Shown here in pieces: positions 18,611-28,841 of a DNA stretch of 64,000 nucleotides. The translations under genes were made by a program, and so were the position numbers. The stretch's first letter is position 1; each line of letters starts with the position of its first letter. The notes below the pieces were generated by a model. The model was not told the origin of the DNA and did no database searches. It saw only the letters and a list, made by a program, of their open reading frames with translations. Origin of the DNA: Methylobacter sp. KS41 (GTDB lineage Bacteria; Pseudomonadota; Gammaproteobacteria; Methylococcales; Methylomonadaceae); NCBI GenBank assembly GCA_002862125.1, contig PHSP01000001.1:434001-498000 (forward strand), written 5' to 3'.

Positions 18611-21193
18611 CTACACCAAGCCCTTAAGCTTATAAAGCAACTCCAATGCCTGCTTGGGGCTTAGCTCGTCCGGCTTTATATCTTCCAGCAATGTGACCGC
18701 CGGATGGCATTCATTCGATGAAAACAAATCCAGCTGGTTAACGCCTGTCGCGGTCCGTTGTTCGTTATACGCATGATCTTCCAGATGCCGCAGTTTGGTT
18801 TTGGCTTTATCTATGACCTGACGCGGCACGCCCGCAAGGGAGGCGACCTGCAAACCATAACTTTGACTGGCCGGACCCTCTTTAACGGCATGCAAAAATA
18901 TAATCTTGTCGCCGTGTTCCATTGCGTCAAGATGCACGTTATGGATGGTTTTCCGCTCATCGGCCAATGTGGTCAATTCAAAATAGTGCGTTGCGAATAA
19001 CGTAAAGGCTTTGGTTTCTTTAGCCAGATGGTCGGCGCACGCCCAAGCCAGGGATAAGCCATCAAACGTGCTGGTCCCACGGCCTATCTCATCCATCAGG
19101 ATCAGGCTTTTTGAGGTGGCATTATGCAGGATATTGGCGGTCTCCGACATCTCCACCATAAACGTGGAACGGCCGCTGGACAGATCATCGGACGCGCCGA
19201 TCCGGGTGAAAATCTTATCGACAGGGCCGCAGGTCAACGTTTTTGCGGGCACATAACAGCCTATGTGCGCAATTAACACGATAATCGCGGCCTGCCGCAT
19301 ATAGGTCGATTTTCCACCCATATTGGGGCCGGTAATCACCAGCATGCGGCGCTGGCTGGAAAGTGAAAGATCATTAGGAACAAAAGGAATGCCGGACACC
19401 TGTTCAACGACCAGATGCCGTCCGCCCTCAATGCTTATGCCGGGTTTATCAATCAGCGCCGGTTGCGATAAATTCAAGGTCTCGGCCCGTTCGGCAAAGT
19501 TGACCAGCACATCGAGTTCAGCCAGGGCCGCTGCGCACTGTTGCAGGTGGATCAATGAGGCCGCCAGATGCGAGAGCAATTCCTCGTATAAGGCTTTTTC
19601 AAAAGAAAGTGATTTTTCCTTGGCGCTGAGCACCTTGTCTTCAAACGATTTTAATTCTTCGGTAATGTACCGTTCAGCCCCTTTTAAGGTCTGTTTGCGG
19701 GTGTAATGCGGCGGCACTTTTTCAGCGTGCAAGTGGGAAATCTCAATATAATAACCATGCACCCGGTTGTAATTAACCTTAAGATTGGCGATGCCGGTCG
19801 CCGCTTTTTCTTTTGTCTCCATGTCGACCAGAAATTGATCGGCATTTTGACTTAGGCGTCTCAAATCATCCAGTTCCTGATTGTAGCCTGTTGCAATAAC
19901 ACCGCCGTCACGAATAAGCACCGGTGGATTGTCAATGATAGCTTGTTGCAGCAGTTTTAATATCTCCGGCTGCTCACCGATTTGTTTGCTTATCCGGGCA
20001 AGTTGCGGGTTATCGCTGGACGCAAGCGCCTGCTGTAATGCGGGCAGCACCGCGAGGGTATTGCGCAATGCCAATAAATCGCGGGGACGGGCCGATTTTA
20101 AGGCGATGCGCGAGCTGATCCTTTCAATATCGCCCACATGCCGCAGGTGAGTTTGCACATCCTTATACCTATTGCCATAAAGCAGCGCATCAACGCAGGC
20201 ATAGCGACTGTTAAGAATTCGGTGGTTGCGTAAAGGTCTGTTGATCCAGCGCCTTAAACAGCGGCTGCCCATTGCCGTGGCAGTTTTATCCAATACGCCG
20301 AATAGCGTGTATTGCAGATGTCCCGAAGGATGATAATCCAGTTCAAGATTGCGGCGGCTGGAAGCGTCCAGTAAAATGCTTTCAGCGCTGTTTTCCGTGC
20401 AGATGCCCTGAATGTGCGGCAAAGCGCCTTGCTGGGTGTCTTTAACATAGAGCAATAAAGCGCCCGCCGCCGCAATGGCCAAGTCCAGGTTATCACAGCC
20501 AAAGCCCTTTAAATCAAGCGTGTTGAATTGCTTCAACACCTGTTGTCTGGCGCTGCCGGCATCAAAATGCCATGGCGGCCTGCGGCATAAGCCGCTACGC
20601 TGCTGTAAGCTTGAAGGCAGCGGCCAGTCTTCGCTGAACAGCAATTCAGCAGGATTAAGGCGTCCCAGTTCGCTCAGTAACTGATCTCCGGATTCCACCT
20701 GCTGCAATACAAAACGGCCGCTGGTTAAATCCAGACTGGCAATGCCGTGCTGCATTCCCTGGCCGGAGCTAGGAGACGGACAAACGGCAACCAGCAGATT
20801 ATCTTTCCGGTCTTCAAGCAAGGCTTCGTCGGTGACCGTACCGGGTGTAACAATTCGAACAACCTTACGCTCGACCGGACCTTTAGTAGTCGCCGGATCG
20901 CCTATTTGTTCGCAAATTGCGATAGATTCACCGTTTCTTAATAGTCTGGCAAGATAGCCTTCAGCCGCGTGGTAAGGTATGCCCGCCATTGGAATCGGCA
21001 TACCGGCTGATTGCCCGCGACTGGTTAAAGTAATATCCAGCAATTGCGAGGCTTTTTTAGCATCATCAAAAAACAGTTCGTAAAAATCCCCCATGCGATA
21101 AAATAAAAGAGTGTCAGGGTGATCTGATTTAATGCGCAAATATTGCTGCATCATGGGAGTGTGCGGGTCGGCGGATTTTTGTTTTATACTCAT
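18611..21193 (-). CDS. mutS: DNA mismatch repair protein MutS
   Basis: An 860-residue mismatch-binding ATPase. The mismatch-reading Phe-Tyr-Glu is at 37-39 (RMGDFYELF), and the C-terminal ATPase carries [25 protein letters not shown] and the ATHYFELT switch. Domain order and length match the family. It works with MutL (not in the window). It is divergent from pncC with only 36 bases between the starts, so the two promoters must overlap the start regions. Confidence 0.97.
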   Translation of the reverse strand: MSIKQKSADPHTPMMQQYLRIKSDHPDTLLFYRMGDFYELFFDDAKKASQLLDITLTSRGQSAGMPIPMAGIPYHAAEGYLARLLRNGESIAICEQIGDPATTKGPVERKVVRIVTPGTVTDEALLEDRKDNLLVAVCPSPSSGQGMQHGIASLDLTSGRFVLQQVESGDQLLSELGRLNPAELLFSEDWPLPSSLQQRSGLCRRPPWHFDAGSARQQVLKQFNTLDLKGFGCDNLDLAIAAAGALLLYVKDTQQGALPHIQGICTENSAESILLDASSRRNLELDYHPSGHLQYTLFGVLDKTATAMGSRCLRRWINRPLRNHRILNSRYACVDALLYGNRYKDVQTHLRHVGDIERISSRIALKSARPRDLLALRNTLAVLPALQQALASSDNPQLARISKQIGEQPEILKLLQQAIIDNPPVLIRDGGVIATGYNQELDDLRRLSQNADQFLVDMETKEKAATGIANLKVNYNRVHGYYIEISHLHAEKVPPHYTRKQTLKGAERYITEELKSFEDKVLSAKEKSLSFEKALYEELLSHLAASLIHLQQCAAALAELDVLVNFAERAETLNLSQPALIDKPGISIEGGRHLVVEQVSGIPFVPNDLSLSSQRRMLVITGPNMGGKSTYMRQAAIIVLIAHIGCYVPAKTLTCGPVDKIFTRIGASDDLSSGRSTFMVEMSETANILHNATSKSLILMDEIGRGTSTFDGLSLAWACADHLAKETKAFTLFATHYFELTTLADERKTIHNVHLDAMEHGDKIIFLHAVKEGPASQSYGLQVASLAGVPRQVIDKAKTKLRHLEDHAYNEQRTATGVNQLDLFSSNECHPAVTLLEDIKPDELSPKQALELLYKLKGLV

Positions 21194-21229
21194 GACTCTA
21201 TTTTATCTGAAGTGACACGAGGCCACATC

Positions 21230-21709
21230 ATGGATAATGAATTATTCGAACTTGCTCAGCAACTGGGTCAATTACTAAAATCGAAAGAAAAAAAAATAGC
21301 CACCGCCGAATCCTGTACCGGCGGATGGATTTCTCAAATGATCACTGAGGTTCCGGGAAGTTCGGAGTGGTTTGACCGGGGTTTTGTTACTTACAGCAAT
21401 GCAGCAAAAGTGCAAATGTTAGGTGTTAACCCTGAAACGCTTGATAGTTCGGGTGCTGTGAGCGCGCAGACAGTGACTGAAATGGTCAATGGCGCATTGG
21501 CCCACAGTGATGCGGATTGCGCCATTGCCGTGACTGGCATAGCGGGTCCAAGCGGAGGCTCAGCAGAAAAACCAGTGGGAATCGTATTTATCGCCTGGGC
21601 ATATAAAAATCAGGATACTAAGGTAGTTCAAACGAAATTAACCGGCAACAGACATCAAATCAGAAGACAAACGGTGAAAATTGCTCTTGAGGGGGTAGAG
21701 TTGGGATAA
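21230..21709 (+). CDS. pncC: Nicotinamide-nucleotide amidase (CinA C-terminal domain protein)
   Basis: A 159-residue stand-alone CinA C-terminal domain that deamidates nicotinamide mononucleotide in the pyridine nucleotide cycle. It has the signature TAESCTGGW at 25-33 and VTGIAGPSGG later. I choose the ATG at 21230 (MDNELFELAQ); the upstream frame overlaps mutS. In many gammaproteobacteria this gene is followed by recA; here recA is absent and a hypothetical gene on the other strand follows. Confidence 0.92.
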   Translation: MDNELFELAQQLGQLLKSKEKKIATAESCTGGWISQMITEVPGSSEWFDRGFVTYSNAAKVQMLGVNPETLDSSGAVSAQTVTEMVNGALAHSDADCAIAVTGIAGPSGGSAEKPVGIVFIAWAYKNQDTKVVQTKLTGNRHQIRRQTVKIALEGVELG

Positions 21710-21817
21710 TTAAAGCTTAACCATTAATACGGAGTATTTCCGGCGTGGTTTAAATAGTTGATTTTCCGGCCGTGCTTTCAGTTTTAACACAACAATGACT
21801 GACTTGCTTAGGGGCGA

Positions 21818-22048
21818 TCAAAAGCCAAATTCAGATTCATCAAAATCTTCGAATTGTTCTTTTAAACGCCTTTTTTCCCAATAGATTTCAATTTTTCTAC
21901 GCGAGTCCCTTTTGACTGTTTCTTCTTCAATACTCTCGGTAAGCGAAACAAAATCACCTCCTTCAAAAATATCATCGTCATCGGCTTCCGTTTCCGGGTT
22001 ATTTGGCGCGTTTGGTTTAGTCGTTGATTTAGAAGATGATCTGGTCAT
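21818..22048 (-). CDS. Small acidic protein, PA3496-like
   Basis: A 76-residue soluble protein with a low-complexity acidic first half (EADDDDIFEGGDF) and a conserved-looking C-terminus RRKIEIYWEKRRLKEQFEDFDE. The RRKIE-x-EKRRL ending resembles the PA3496 family of small gammaproteobacterial proteins, some of which are annotated as envelope integrity proteins. Function is unknown. It is transcribed toward pncC. Confidence 0.6.
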   Translation of the reverse strand: MTRSSSKSTTKPNAPNNPETEADDDDIFEGGDFVSLTESIEEETVKRDSRRKIEIYWEKRRLKEQFEDFDESEFGF

Positions 22049-22360
22049 TTCTATACTCCCAATAAAAAGCTAAGATTGAAAACGTAACATAGTAGTGTGT
22101 AAAGTTAAAAATTCAACCCATACACACTGAATCCTGCGTCGAATCAGGATTGCACACATTATTCATGACTAATCTTTGCAAGGCAAGTACCACCTGTCAT
22201 TATATTGTCATTTAATTATATAGCCGGAAATATTTTTCTGATTTTTTTGAAAGGATAGAACGAAGATAAGTATGTTGAAGCATTAACAGCTATTGTTATA
22301 ATTCCGAGATTTTGGCTGTTGTCAGGTGAACAGCTTACTGAAAAAGAGAACATCACAATT
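22049..22360. other. Intergenic region with two small inverted repeats
   Basis: AT-rich. GTGTGTA (22095-22101) can pair with TACACAC (22121-22127), and AATCCTG (22130-22136) with CAGGATT (22145-22151), giving two adjacent stem-loops upstream of the divergent genes. They could be operator sites; no gene is seen. A TTG-initiated extension of the next gene (22319) is less likely than its ATG. Confidence 0.35.
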
Positions 22361-22708
22361 ATGAAAAACCATACAGAAGACTCACATTACACCTCCGGAA
22401 TTTTTACTTCGGATTTTATGATCGGCAATATCGGCGCTCCATTCGCTATGGGTCTGGCGGTCGGGTACTTCGCAAAAAAAATGTTGCTCATAACTCTGTT
22501 TTTTTGCGGTGCGGCAATCGTAGCGCTGTTTGTTAGCGAATACTACGGTGTTACTGATATAAGTAACGTAAATCTGCAGCAGGCAGCTGATTCGGCAACA
22601 GTCGTTGTAAAACAATCCGGTGATTTTCTGGTTAAACGTTTGTCTGGAATTACCAGCAAAGGCGTCAGTGCGACGGGTGGTTTTTTTGTCGGATTCAAGA
22701 TAGGTTAG
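22361..22708 (+). CDS. FUN14-like small membrane protein
   Basis: A 115-residue membrane protein with the FUN14 layout: a Gly-rich first helix (APFAMGLAVGYFAKKM, about 28-45), a second helix (LITLFFCGAAIVALFVSEYYG, about 47-66), a polar amphipathic stretch and a final Gly-rich hydrophobic segment ending GFFVGFKIG. FUN14-domain proteins are common in bacteria but their bacterial role is unclear. The ATG at 22361 follows a GAGAAC leader. Confidence 0.6.
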   Translation: MKNHTEDSHYTSGIFTSDFMIGNIGAPFAMGLAVGYFAKKMLLITLFFCGAAIVALFVSEYYGVTDISNVNLQQAADSATVVVKQSGDFLVKRLSGITSKGVSATGGFFVGFKIG

Positions 22709-22820
22709 TCCTTCAAAAAGATTTAAGATATTCGAAGATTTAAATCCTAAAGCAGTTCACTTATACTTCAGTACGTTTAATAACCGGTTCCTGATTTTTG
22801 ATTGCAGATGTACTTTATAC

Positions 22821-22925
22821 ATGTCGTTAAGTAAGAAGCCTGAAAATGATTTAACCCCGTTAAAGGAAAATAACGCCGATTACGAACCTACACGGGAGCA
22901 TTTTAAAAAATGGGAAATTAAATGA
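22821..22925 (+). CDS. 34-codon small ORF coupled to the carbonic anhydrase gene
   Basis: An ATG-initiated frame of 34 codons (MSLSKKPENDLTPLKENN to HFKKWEIK) whose TGA overlaps the carbonic anhydrase ATG in an ATGA junction. The product would be very charged and soluble. The stop-start overlap and the absence of any other leader for the anhydrase suggest a translated small protein or a coupling leader peptide. It has no recognised homologue that I can name. Confidence 0.5.
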   Translation: MSLSKKPENDLTPLKENNADYEPTREHFKKWEIK

Positions 22926-23554
22926 AAACCATAACTAAAGAAATCCAGTCTGCCATGACGCCTGCAATGGCCTTGGAAATATTAAAAGAGGGTAATAAAA
23001 GGTTTGTAAATAACCTTAAAATCAACCGTAACTTGTTGCAGCAGGCAAATGAAACATCTGACGGACAACATCCTTTTGCGGTTATTTTAAGTTGCATAGA
23101 TTCCCGCACATCTGTTGAGCTGATTTTTGATCAGGGTTTGGGAGATGTGTTTAGCGTACGTATTGCGGGCAATATAATTAACGAAGATATTTTAGGAAGC
23201 ATGGAGTTTGGCTGCAAAGTAGCAGGCGCGAAGATAATAGTGGTTTTAGGTCATACCAAATGCAGTGCGGTAAAAAGCGCTTGCGACCACCTGGAAATGG
23301 GCAATTTGACCGCTCTTTTAAGTAAGATACAACCTGCTGTCTATGATGAAAAAATCACATTGGAACATCGTAATTCAGCCAATGATGAATTTGTGGAAAA
23401 TGTGATCGCCATAAATATAAAAAGAACAGTACATGCCATTATGGAACGCAGCACGATTTTAAAAGAAATGATTGAAATGGGCGAGATTGCTATCGTTAGC
23501 GGCAATCATAACATTACTACAGGTGAAGTGATTTTTTACGATGACGCCTTTTGA
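22922..23554 (+). CDS. Beta-class carbonic anhydrase
   Basis: A 210-residue zinc enzyme interconverting carbon dioxide and bicarbonate. Zinc ligands Cys58, His111 and Cys114 and the Asp60-Arg62 dyad (SCIDSR, GHTKCSAV) are all present. It has no signal peptide, so it is cytoplasmic. It lies 45 bases upstream of the biotin carboxylase subunit of pyruvate carboxylase, so it may supply bicarbonate directly to that enzyme. The shared transcript is inferred from spacing and strand. Confidence 0.93.
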   Translation: MKTITKEIQSAMTPAMALEILKEGNKRFVNNLKINRNLLQQANETSDGQHPFAVILSCIDSRTSVELIFDQGLGDVFSVRIAGNIINEDILGSMEFGCKVAGAKIIVVLGHTKCSAVKSACDHLEMGNLTALLSKIQPAVYDEKITLEHRNSANDEFVENVIAINIKRTVHAIMERSTILKEMIEMGEIAIVSGNHNITTGEVIFYDDAF

Positions 23555-23599
23555 TCGTAATTAGCAGATTATTTGATTCTTAAGATGGACGGGAGTGCT

Positions 23600-25018
23600 A
23601 TGTTACGCAAAATTCTAATCGCTAATCGTGGTGAAATTGCTGTACGCATTATCCGCGCCTGCGCTGAAATGGGAATACGATCAGTAGCTATCTATTCTGA
23701 GGCTGACCGTTTTGCCCTACATGTCAAAAAGGCCGATGAATCCTATTGTATTGGCAGTGAACCACTGGCGGGATACCTTAATATCTATGGTTTGGTCAAT
23801 CTGGCGGCAACGACAGGCTGTGACGCCATTCATCCGGGTTATGGTTTTCTTTCCGAGAATGCCCAATTTTCCCGGGCTTGCAATGAACGCGGCATTATCT
23901 TCATCGGTCCGGAAGCGGATGTCATTCATCGCATGGGCGATAAAACCGAAGCCCGTAAGGCAATGATAGCGGTGGGTATTCCTGTTACGCCAGGTACCGA
24001 TGATAATCTTGAAAACGTTGAAGAAGCACTGGTCATTGCAGAAAAAATAGGCTACCCGGTTATGCTAAAAGCCACATCCGGCGGCGGTGGACGGGGAATC
24101 AGACGGTGTGACAATGCCGATGAACTACAAAGAAATTACCAGCGCGTTATTTCCGAAGCCACCAAAGCTTTCGGCAGCGCCGATGTTTTCTTGGAAAAAT
24201 GTATAGTTAATCCACGGCATATAGAGGTTCAAATATTGGCTGACCATCATGGAAATACCATTCATCTTTATGAACGCGACTGTTCAATACAACGCCGGAA
24301 TCAAAAATTAATAGAAATTGCTCCCTCGCCGCAACTGGATGAAGCGCAGCGCCAGTACCTCGGAGGATTGGCTGTACTCGCCGCCAAGGCAGTCGGTTAT
24401 ACTAATGCCGGCACAGTTGAGTTTTTACTTGATGACAATAACCGGTTCTATTTCATGGAGATGAATACCCGTGTACAAGTGGAGCATACGATTACTGAAA
24501 CCATAACGGGCGTGGATATTATTGAAGAACAAATCCGGGTAGCGGCAAACTTGCCCTTGCGTTTTAAACAGGAAGAGATTGGCAGGCGAGGTTATGCAAT
24601 ACAGTTCCGGATTAATGCGGAAGACCCGCAAAACGGTTTCCTGCCCAGTTTCGGTAAAATTTCCCGTTATTATGCGCCCGGCGGTCCGGGCGTGCGTACT
24701 GACACTGCCATTTACACGGGCTATGACATTCCTCCGTTTTATGATTCCATGGTAGCCAAGGTCATTGTCAGCGCACAGACCTGGGGCGATGTAATTAAAC
24801 GTGGCGAGCGGGCCTTGCGCGATATGGGTTTATTCGGGATCAAAACGACCATTCCTTATTATCTGGAAATCCTGGGACATCCGGATTTTTGTGCGGGGGT
24901 ATTCAATACCGGATTTGTCGATAAATACCCTGAACTCATCAATTATTCAAATAAACCAAGGCCTGAAGTATTGGCCAGTGTTATCGCCGCTGTTATTGCG
25001 GCTCATACCGGCTTATGA
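23600..25018 (+). CDS. pycA: Pyruvate carboxylase subunit A (biotin carboxylase)
   Basis: A 472-residue ATP-grasp biotin carboxylase (MLRKILIANRGEIAVRII at the N-terminus, ATP-loop SGGGGRGIRR, EMNTRVQVEHTITE). It carboxylates biotin on the partner subunit using bicarbonate and ATP. Alone it could be an acetyl-CoA carboxylase AccC, but the gene directly behind it encodes a pyruvate-type carboxyltransferase with a biotinyl domain, so it is the A subunit of a two-subunit pyruvate carboxylase. The ATG at 23600 has GGGAG upstream; an ATG at 23585 is an alternative. Confidence 0.88.
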   Translation: MLRKILIANRGEIAVRIIRACAEMGIRSVAIYSEADRFALHVKKADESYCIGSEPLAGYLNIYGLVNLAATTGCDAIHPGYGFLSENAQFSRACNERGIIFIGPEADVIHRMGDKTEARKAMIAVGIPVTPGTDDNLENVEEALVIAEKIGYPVMLKATSGGGGRGIRRCDNADELQRNYQRVISEATKAFGSADVFLEKCIVNPRHIEVQILADHHGNTIHLYERDCSIQRRNQKLIEIAPSPQLDEAQRQYLGGLAVLAAKAVGYTNAGTVEFLLDDNNRFYFMEMNTRVQVEHTITETITGVDIIEEQIRVAANLPLRFKQEEIGRRGYAIQFRINAEDPQNGFLPSFGKISRYYAPGGPGVRTDTAIYTGYDIPPFYDSMVAKVIVSAQTWGDVIKRGERALRDMGLFGIKTTIPYYLEILGHPDFCAGVFNTGFVDKYPELINYSNKPRPEVLASVIAAVIAAHTGL

Positions 25019-25032
25019 CACAGGAAAAGACA

Positions 25033-26862
25033 ATGCAAAAAGTTTATATTACTGACGTTATACTGCGAGATGCGCATCAATCATTGATTGCAACCCGGTT
25101 ACGTAGCGAGGATATGCTGCCTGCGTGCACACTGCTCGATGACATTGGTTATTGGTCGCTGGAATGCTGGGGTGGTGCAACATTTGATGCCTGTCTGCGG
25201 TTTTTGAAAGAAGATCCCTGGGGGCGCTTGAGTAAACTCAAAACCGCATTGCCGAAAACGCGCTTACAAATGCTGGTACGGGGGCAAAACCTGCTGGGTT
25301 ACCGTCATTATTCCGACGATGTGGTGCGGGCTTTTATCCGGAAAGCGGCTGAAAAAGGCATCGATGTGTTCCGTATTTTTGACGCCTTAAACGACATACG
25401 CAATTTAAAGACTGCTATTCAGGTTACCAAAGAGACGGGAAAACATGCTCAAGGCACAATCTGCTATACCACCAGTCCGGTTCATAACATAACGAGTTTT
25501 GTTACTCTCGGTAAAGAGCTGGCAGCTCTGGGCTGCGATTCAATTGCCATCAAGGATATGGCAGGACTGCTGAAACCCTATTCCGCCAGCGCTTTGGTTA
25601 AAGCGCTTAAAGACGAGATTGACTTACCGCTGCATTTACATTCCCATGCTACCTCAGGTCTGGCTGAAATGTGTCAGCTGAAAGCCATAGAAGCCGGCTG
25701 CCAGCATATTGATACGGCTTTGTCTTCATGGTCCGGCGGCACCAGCCATCCGCCTACCGAAAGTCTGGTTATTGCCCTGCAGGGTACAGCACATGATACC
25801 GGACTGGATTTGGATAAACTGCAAGAAGTAAACCGCTATTTTGCGGAGGTTCGTAGAAAATATCGCCGTTTTGAAAGTGAATTTACCGGTATTGACACGC
25901 AGGTGCATATTTTCCAGGTACCGGGCGGCATGATCTCAAATCTGGCTAATCAGCTGCGCGAAAGAAATGCACTGGATCGTATAAACGAAGTTTATAAAGA
26001 AATCCCTGAAGTTCGTAAGGATCTGGGTTATCCGCCATTGGTTACACCCACGTCACAAATTGTCGGCACCCAGGCTGTGTTGAACGTATTAACCGGAAAG
26101 CGTTATGAAACCATTACCAATGAAGTCAAACGTTATCTGCAAGGCGGCTACGGCAAAGCCCCAGGACCAGTTGACAGCGAACTGCAAAATCGTGCTATCG
26201 GCAAGGAAGAACTTATTGAATGCCGGCCCGCTGACTTGCTTAAGCCCGAGTTTGAAACGTTGCGTCATGAAATCGGCTATCTGGCGCAAAATGACGAAGA
26301 CGTGTTGAGCTACGCGCTATTCCCTGAAGTCGGCAAGCAGTTTCTGGAGCAACGTTCCACGGGCAATCTGATGCCCGAAGCGCTGGAACTGGAATCAATC
26401 AAGGACAACGGCGTTAAAAAAGCGCCAACAGAATTTAATGTAGCACTGCACGGCGAATCCTATCATGTTAAAGTCACCGGTGCGGGGCCGAAAAATCAGA
26501 TGCTGCGGCATTTTTATTTCACCGTGGACGGTGTTCCTGAAGATATTGTTGTGGAAACGCTCGACGAGATTGTTCTGGATGGCGGCGCTCAGGGCGCGGT
26601 TAAAAGCGCCATCGCCAGCAAGCGCCCTCGCCCTTCGTCGCCAGGCGATGTAGTCGCCAGCATGCCTTGTAATATACTTGATGTGATGGTCAAGGAAGGC
26701 CAGAAAGTGCACGCGGGTCAAGGCGTATTGGTAACCGAAGCCATGAAAATGGAAACAGAAATTACCGCGCCTATAGCGGGTATCGTTCAAGCGCTTTATG
26801 TGGTCAAAGGCGACGCAGTGAATCCCGATGAAGTATTGATAGAAATTGCCGCCGCTAACTGA
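25033..26862 (+). CDS. pycB: Pyruvate carboxylase subunit B (carboxyltransferase-biotinyl)
   Basis: A 609-residue protein with an HMGL-like carboxyltransferase domain (about 1-290; ILRDAHQSLIATR, DALND, LHSHATSG), the PYC/OADA conserved region, and a C-terminal biotinyl domain with the acceptor lysine in TEAMKMETEI. It resembles OadA of oxaloacetate decarboxylase, but no membrane OadB or OadG follows, which favours anaplerotic oxaloacetate synthesis. AGGA 8 bases before the ATG at 25033 decides the start over the ATG at 25015, which overlaps pycA. Confidence 0.9.
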   Translation: MQKVYITDVILRDAHQSLIATRLRSEDMLPACTLLDDIGYWSLECWGGATFDACLRFLKEDPWGRLSKLKTALPKTRLQMLVRGQNLLGYRHYSDDVVRAFIRKAAEKGIDVFRIFDALNDIRNLKTAIQVTKETGKHAQGTICYTTSPVHNITSFVTLGKELAALGCDSIAIKDMAGLLKPYSASALVKALKDEIDLPLHLHSHATSGLAEMCQLKAIEAGCQHIDTALSSWSGGTSHPPTESLVIALQGTAHDTGLDLDKLQEVNRYFAEVRRKYRRFESEFTGIDTQVHIFQVPGGMISNLANQLRERNALDRINEVYKEIPEVRKDLGYPPLVTPTSQIVGTQAVLNVLTGKRYETITNEVKRYLQGGYGKAPGPVDSELQNRAIGKEELIECRPADLLKPEFETLRHEIGYLAQNDEDVLSYALFPEVGKQFLEQRSTGNLMPEALELESIKDNGVKKAPTEFNVALHGESYHVKVTGAGPKNQMLRHFYFTVDGVPEDIVVETLDEIVLDGGAQGAVKSAIASKRPRPSSPGDVVASMPCNILDVMVKEGQKVHAGQGVLVTEAMKMETEITAPIAGIVQALYVVKGDAVNPDEVLIEIAAAN

Positions 26863-26878
26863 TTAATAAAATTACAAC

Positions 26879-27895
26879 ATGAAGCCTGTTTTTGCAGATG
26901 ATGCCGCCATTGACTTCGCAGTCAATTTATTGCGGCAGGGCCGGCTGGTTGCTTTTCCAACCGAAACGGTCTATGGTTTGGGCGCTGACGCCTCCAATCC
27001 TGATGCGGTCCGGCGGATTTTCCAGGCCAAGGGACGGCCAGCCGATCATCCTCTCATCGTTCACATTCCCGCTATTGAATGCCTTAGCGATTGGGCGTTG
27101 ACAGTGCCTGATGCCGCAAGGCAGTTGGCGGCCCGTTTCTGGCCAGGCCCCCTAGCTATGATATTGAACAAAAGACCCGAAGTTCCTCTGGTTGTGACCG
27201 GCGGCCAGCATACAGTCGGCTTGCGCATGCCCGATCATCCAGTCGCCCTGAGTCTGTTGAAGGCATTCGGCGGTGGAATTGCCGCCCCTTCAGCCAACCG
27301 TTTCTGCAGAATTAGCCCGACCCAGGCAGTCCATGTTGAAGAGGAGTTGGGTGACGCCGTTGATCTCATTCTCGACGGCGGAGCCTGTCAGGTCGGCGTG
27401 GAATCAACCATCGTTGATTTGAGCGGAAACCGGCCAAAGTTGCTGAGGCCGGGGCATATTACCCGGCACGATATTGAAACAGTATTACAAACCGGATTAA
27501 TAATTGCATACCCGCATTCGGAGCAAACAAACCTATCGGAGATACGGGCCCCCGGCCTGATGGCGGTCCACTATGCCCCGCTAACCTTAGCTATGCTCTG
27601 CCCGGTTGACTGTTTACCGGAAATGATTCAGGAACTGAATTCCCGGAATAAAAAAACCGGAGTGCTGGCATATAGCCTGAAGCAGGCAGATAACGCACTA
27701 ACCCGCTTAGTCCGGATGCCGAAGCGGGCAGATGATTATGCACACGCCTTATATGCTGCATTACGCGAGCTGGATAGCCTGCAACTGGATATGATTCTGG
27801 TGGAACAGCCGCCCGGTACCGAGGCATGGCGGGCGATAAATGATCGCCTTGGCAAGGCGGCCTCAGCCTATCAACCAGTGCTTGCGACCCAATAA
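26879..27895 (+). CDS. Threonylcarbamoyl-AMP synthase (Sua5/TsaC family)
   Basis: A 338-residue enzyme making threonylcarbamoyl-adenylate for the t6A modification of ANN-decoding tRNAs. The YrdC domain covers about 10-195 (FPTETVYGLGADA, KGRPADHPLIVHI, APSANRFCRISPT), and a C-terminal Sua5 extension covers about 225-335 (APGLMAVHYAPLT). Length fits the longer Sua5 type rather than the short TsaC. It starts 16 bases after pycB and may share its transcript without a metabolic link. Confidence 0.93.
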   Translation: MKPVFADDAAIDFAVNLLRQGRLVAFPTETVYGLGADASNPDAVRRIFQAKGRPADHPLIVHIPAIECLSDWALTVPDAARQLAARFWPGPLAMILNKRPEVPLVVTGGQHTVGLRMPDHPVALSLLKAFGGGIAAPSANRFCRISPTQAVHVEEELGDAVDLILDGGACQVGVESTIVDLSGNRPKLLRPGHITRHDIETVLQTGLIIAYPHSEQTNLSEIRAPGLMAVHYAPLTLAMLCPVDCLPEMIQELNSRNKKTGVLAYSLKQADNALTRLVRMPKRADDYAHALYAALRELDSLQLDMILVEQPPGTEAWRAINDRLGKAASAYQPVLATQ

Positions 27896-27980
27896 TAAAA
27901 CCGTAATTGGCATTGTGTGCATTAATAACTCCATAATATCAACGAGCCCATAAATAAAGCCACCGCAGGATAAGCTCTTA

Positions 27981-28637
27981 TTAATGACCAAGCGCCTTGA
28001 AGCCGGACAAGGCAATCTCGACGCCAATGCAAAGCACAAAAAAGGCGCAAATTTTCGATATCGCCAAAGCGCCCGAGGGTGAAAATCTCTTGGTCATAAA
28101 TTTAAGATTGCGGTAACAAAGAGTGATGACTACGCACATCAAAAAAATTCCTGCAATCGCGGCGCCTTGTTCCAAGGTAACCAGAAGCAGAGACCCTCGA
28201 TGCAAATGAGCGCTAAAGGTCAGAACAACCGCCAATCCGCCGGGACCAATTGTTATCGGAAAGGTAAAGGGATAAAAAGCCTTCGATTCAATTGAGGAAC
28301 CGGGATCATGCAGCCCTTTATCAGAGACTGGTTTACTCGTCTCATTTTGATTTAGGAGCTGCCATCCCATCAATGCCAGAACTATCCCTCCAGAAAACTG
28401 AACAACAGGAATGGAAATACCAAAAAGCTTGAGAATGTAACTGCCAAAAAAAAAGAAAAACGATAAAAAAAACAAAGAATACAGCGCTATCCTTCTCGAC
28501 ATGGATTTCCAGGTTTGATCGTCAACCTCTCTGTTCATGCCATAAAGGACAAGAGCTGTTCCAATCGGATTAACCACTGGAAACAGGGCTGCGAAAATCA
28601 TTGGGATAATTTTTAGTGCCATAAAAAAACTGGTCAT
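27981..28637 (-). CDS. MarC-family integral membrane protein
   Basis: A 218-residue protein with about six membrane helices and the MarC signature in the first helix (ALFPVVNPIGTALVLYGM) and in the middle (AFYPFTFPITIGPGGLAVVLTF). Family members sit in the inner membrane, and the name is historical; no drug export role is established. It is a single gene with its own promoter region (28638-28841 between it and the next minus-strand gene). Confidence 0.88.
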   Translation of the reverse strand: MTSFFMALKIIPMIFAALFPVVNPIGTALVLYGMNREVDDQTWKSMSRRIALYSLFFLSFFFFFGSYILKLFGISIPVVQFSGGIVLALMGWQLLNQNETSKPVSDKGLHDPGSSIESKAFYPFTFPITIGPGGLAVVLTFSAHLHRGSLLLVTLEQGAAIAGIFLMCVVITLCYRNLKFMTKRFSPSGALAISKICAFFVLCIGVEIALSGFKALGH

Positions 28638-28841
28638 TAAATTTCCTGTTCCTGAGTTGTAATGACCGGCATTGTTGATTATTTATCATCATCAAAGCAA
28701 ACATTTAATTTCAAGCCCATGAAATAAATAACAATTAAATTGCTTCAGTTTCCAGAACCCATTCGTTTTGATCAGCAGCCATAGGATTCAATTTTTCTAT
28801 AAGGCAACAAAAACCAAAGTTAATGCATCAATCCCAAAAAA

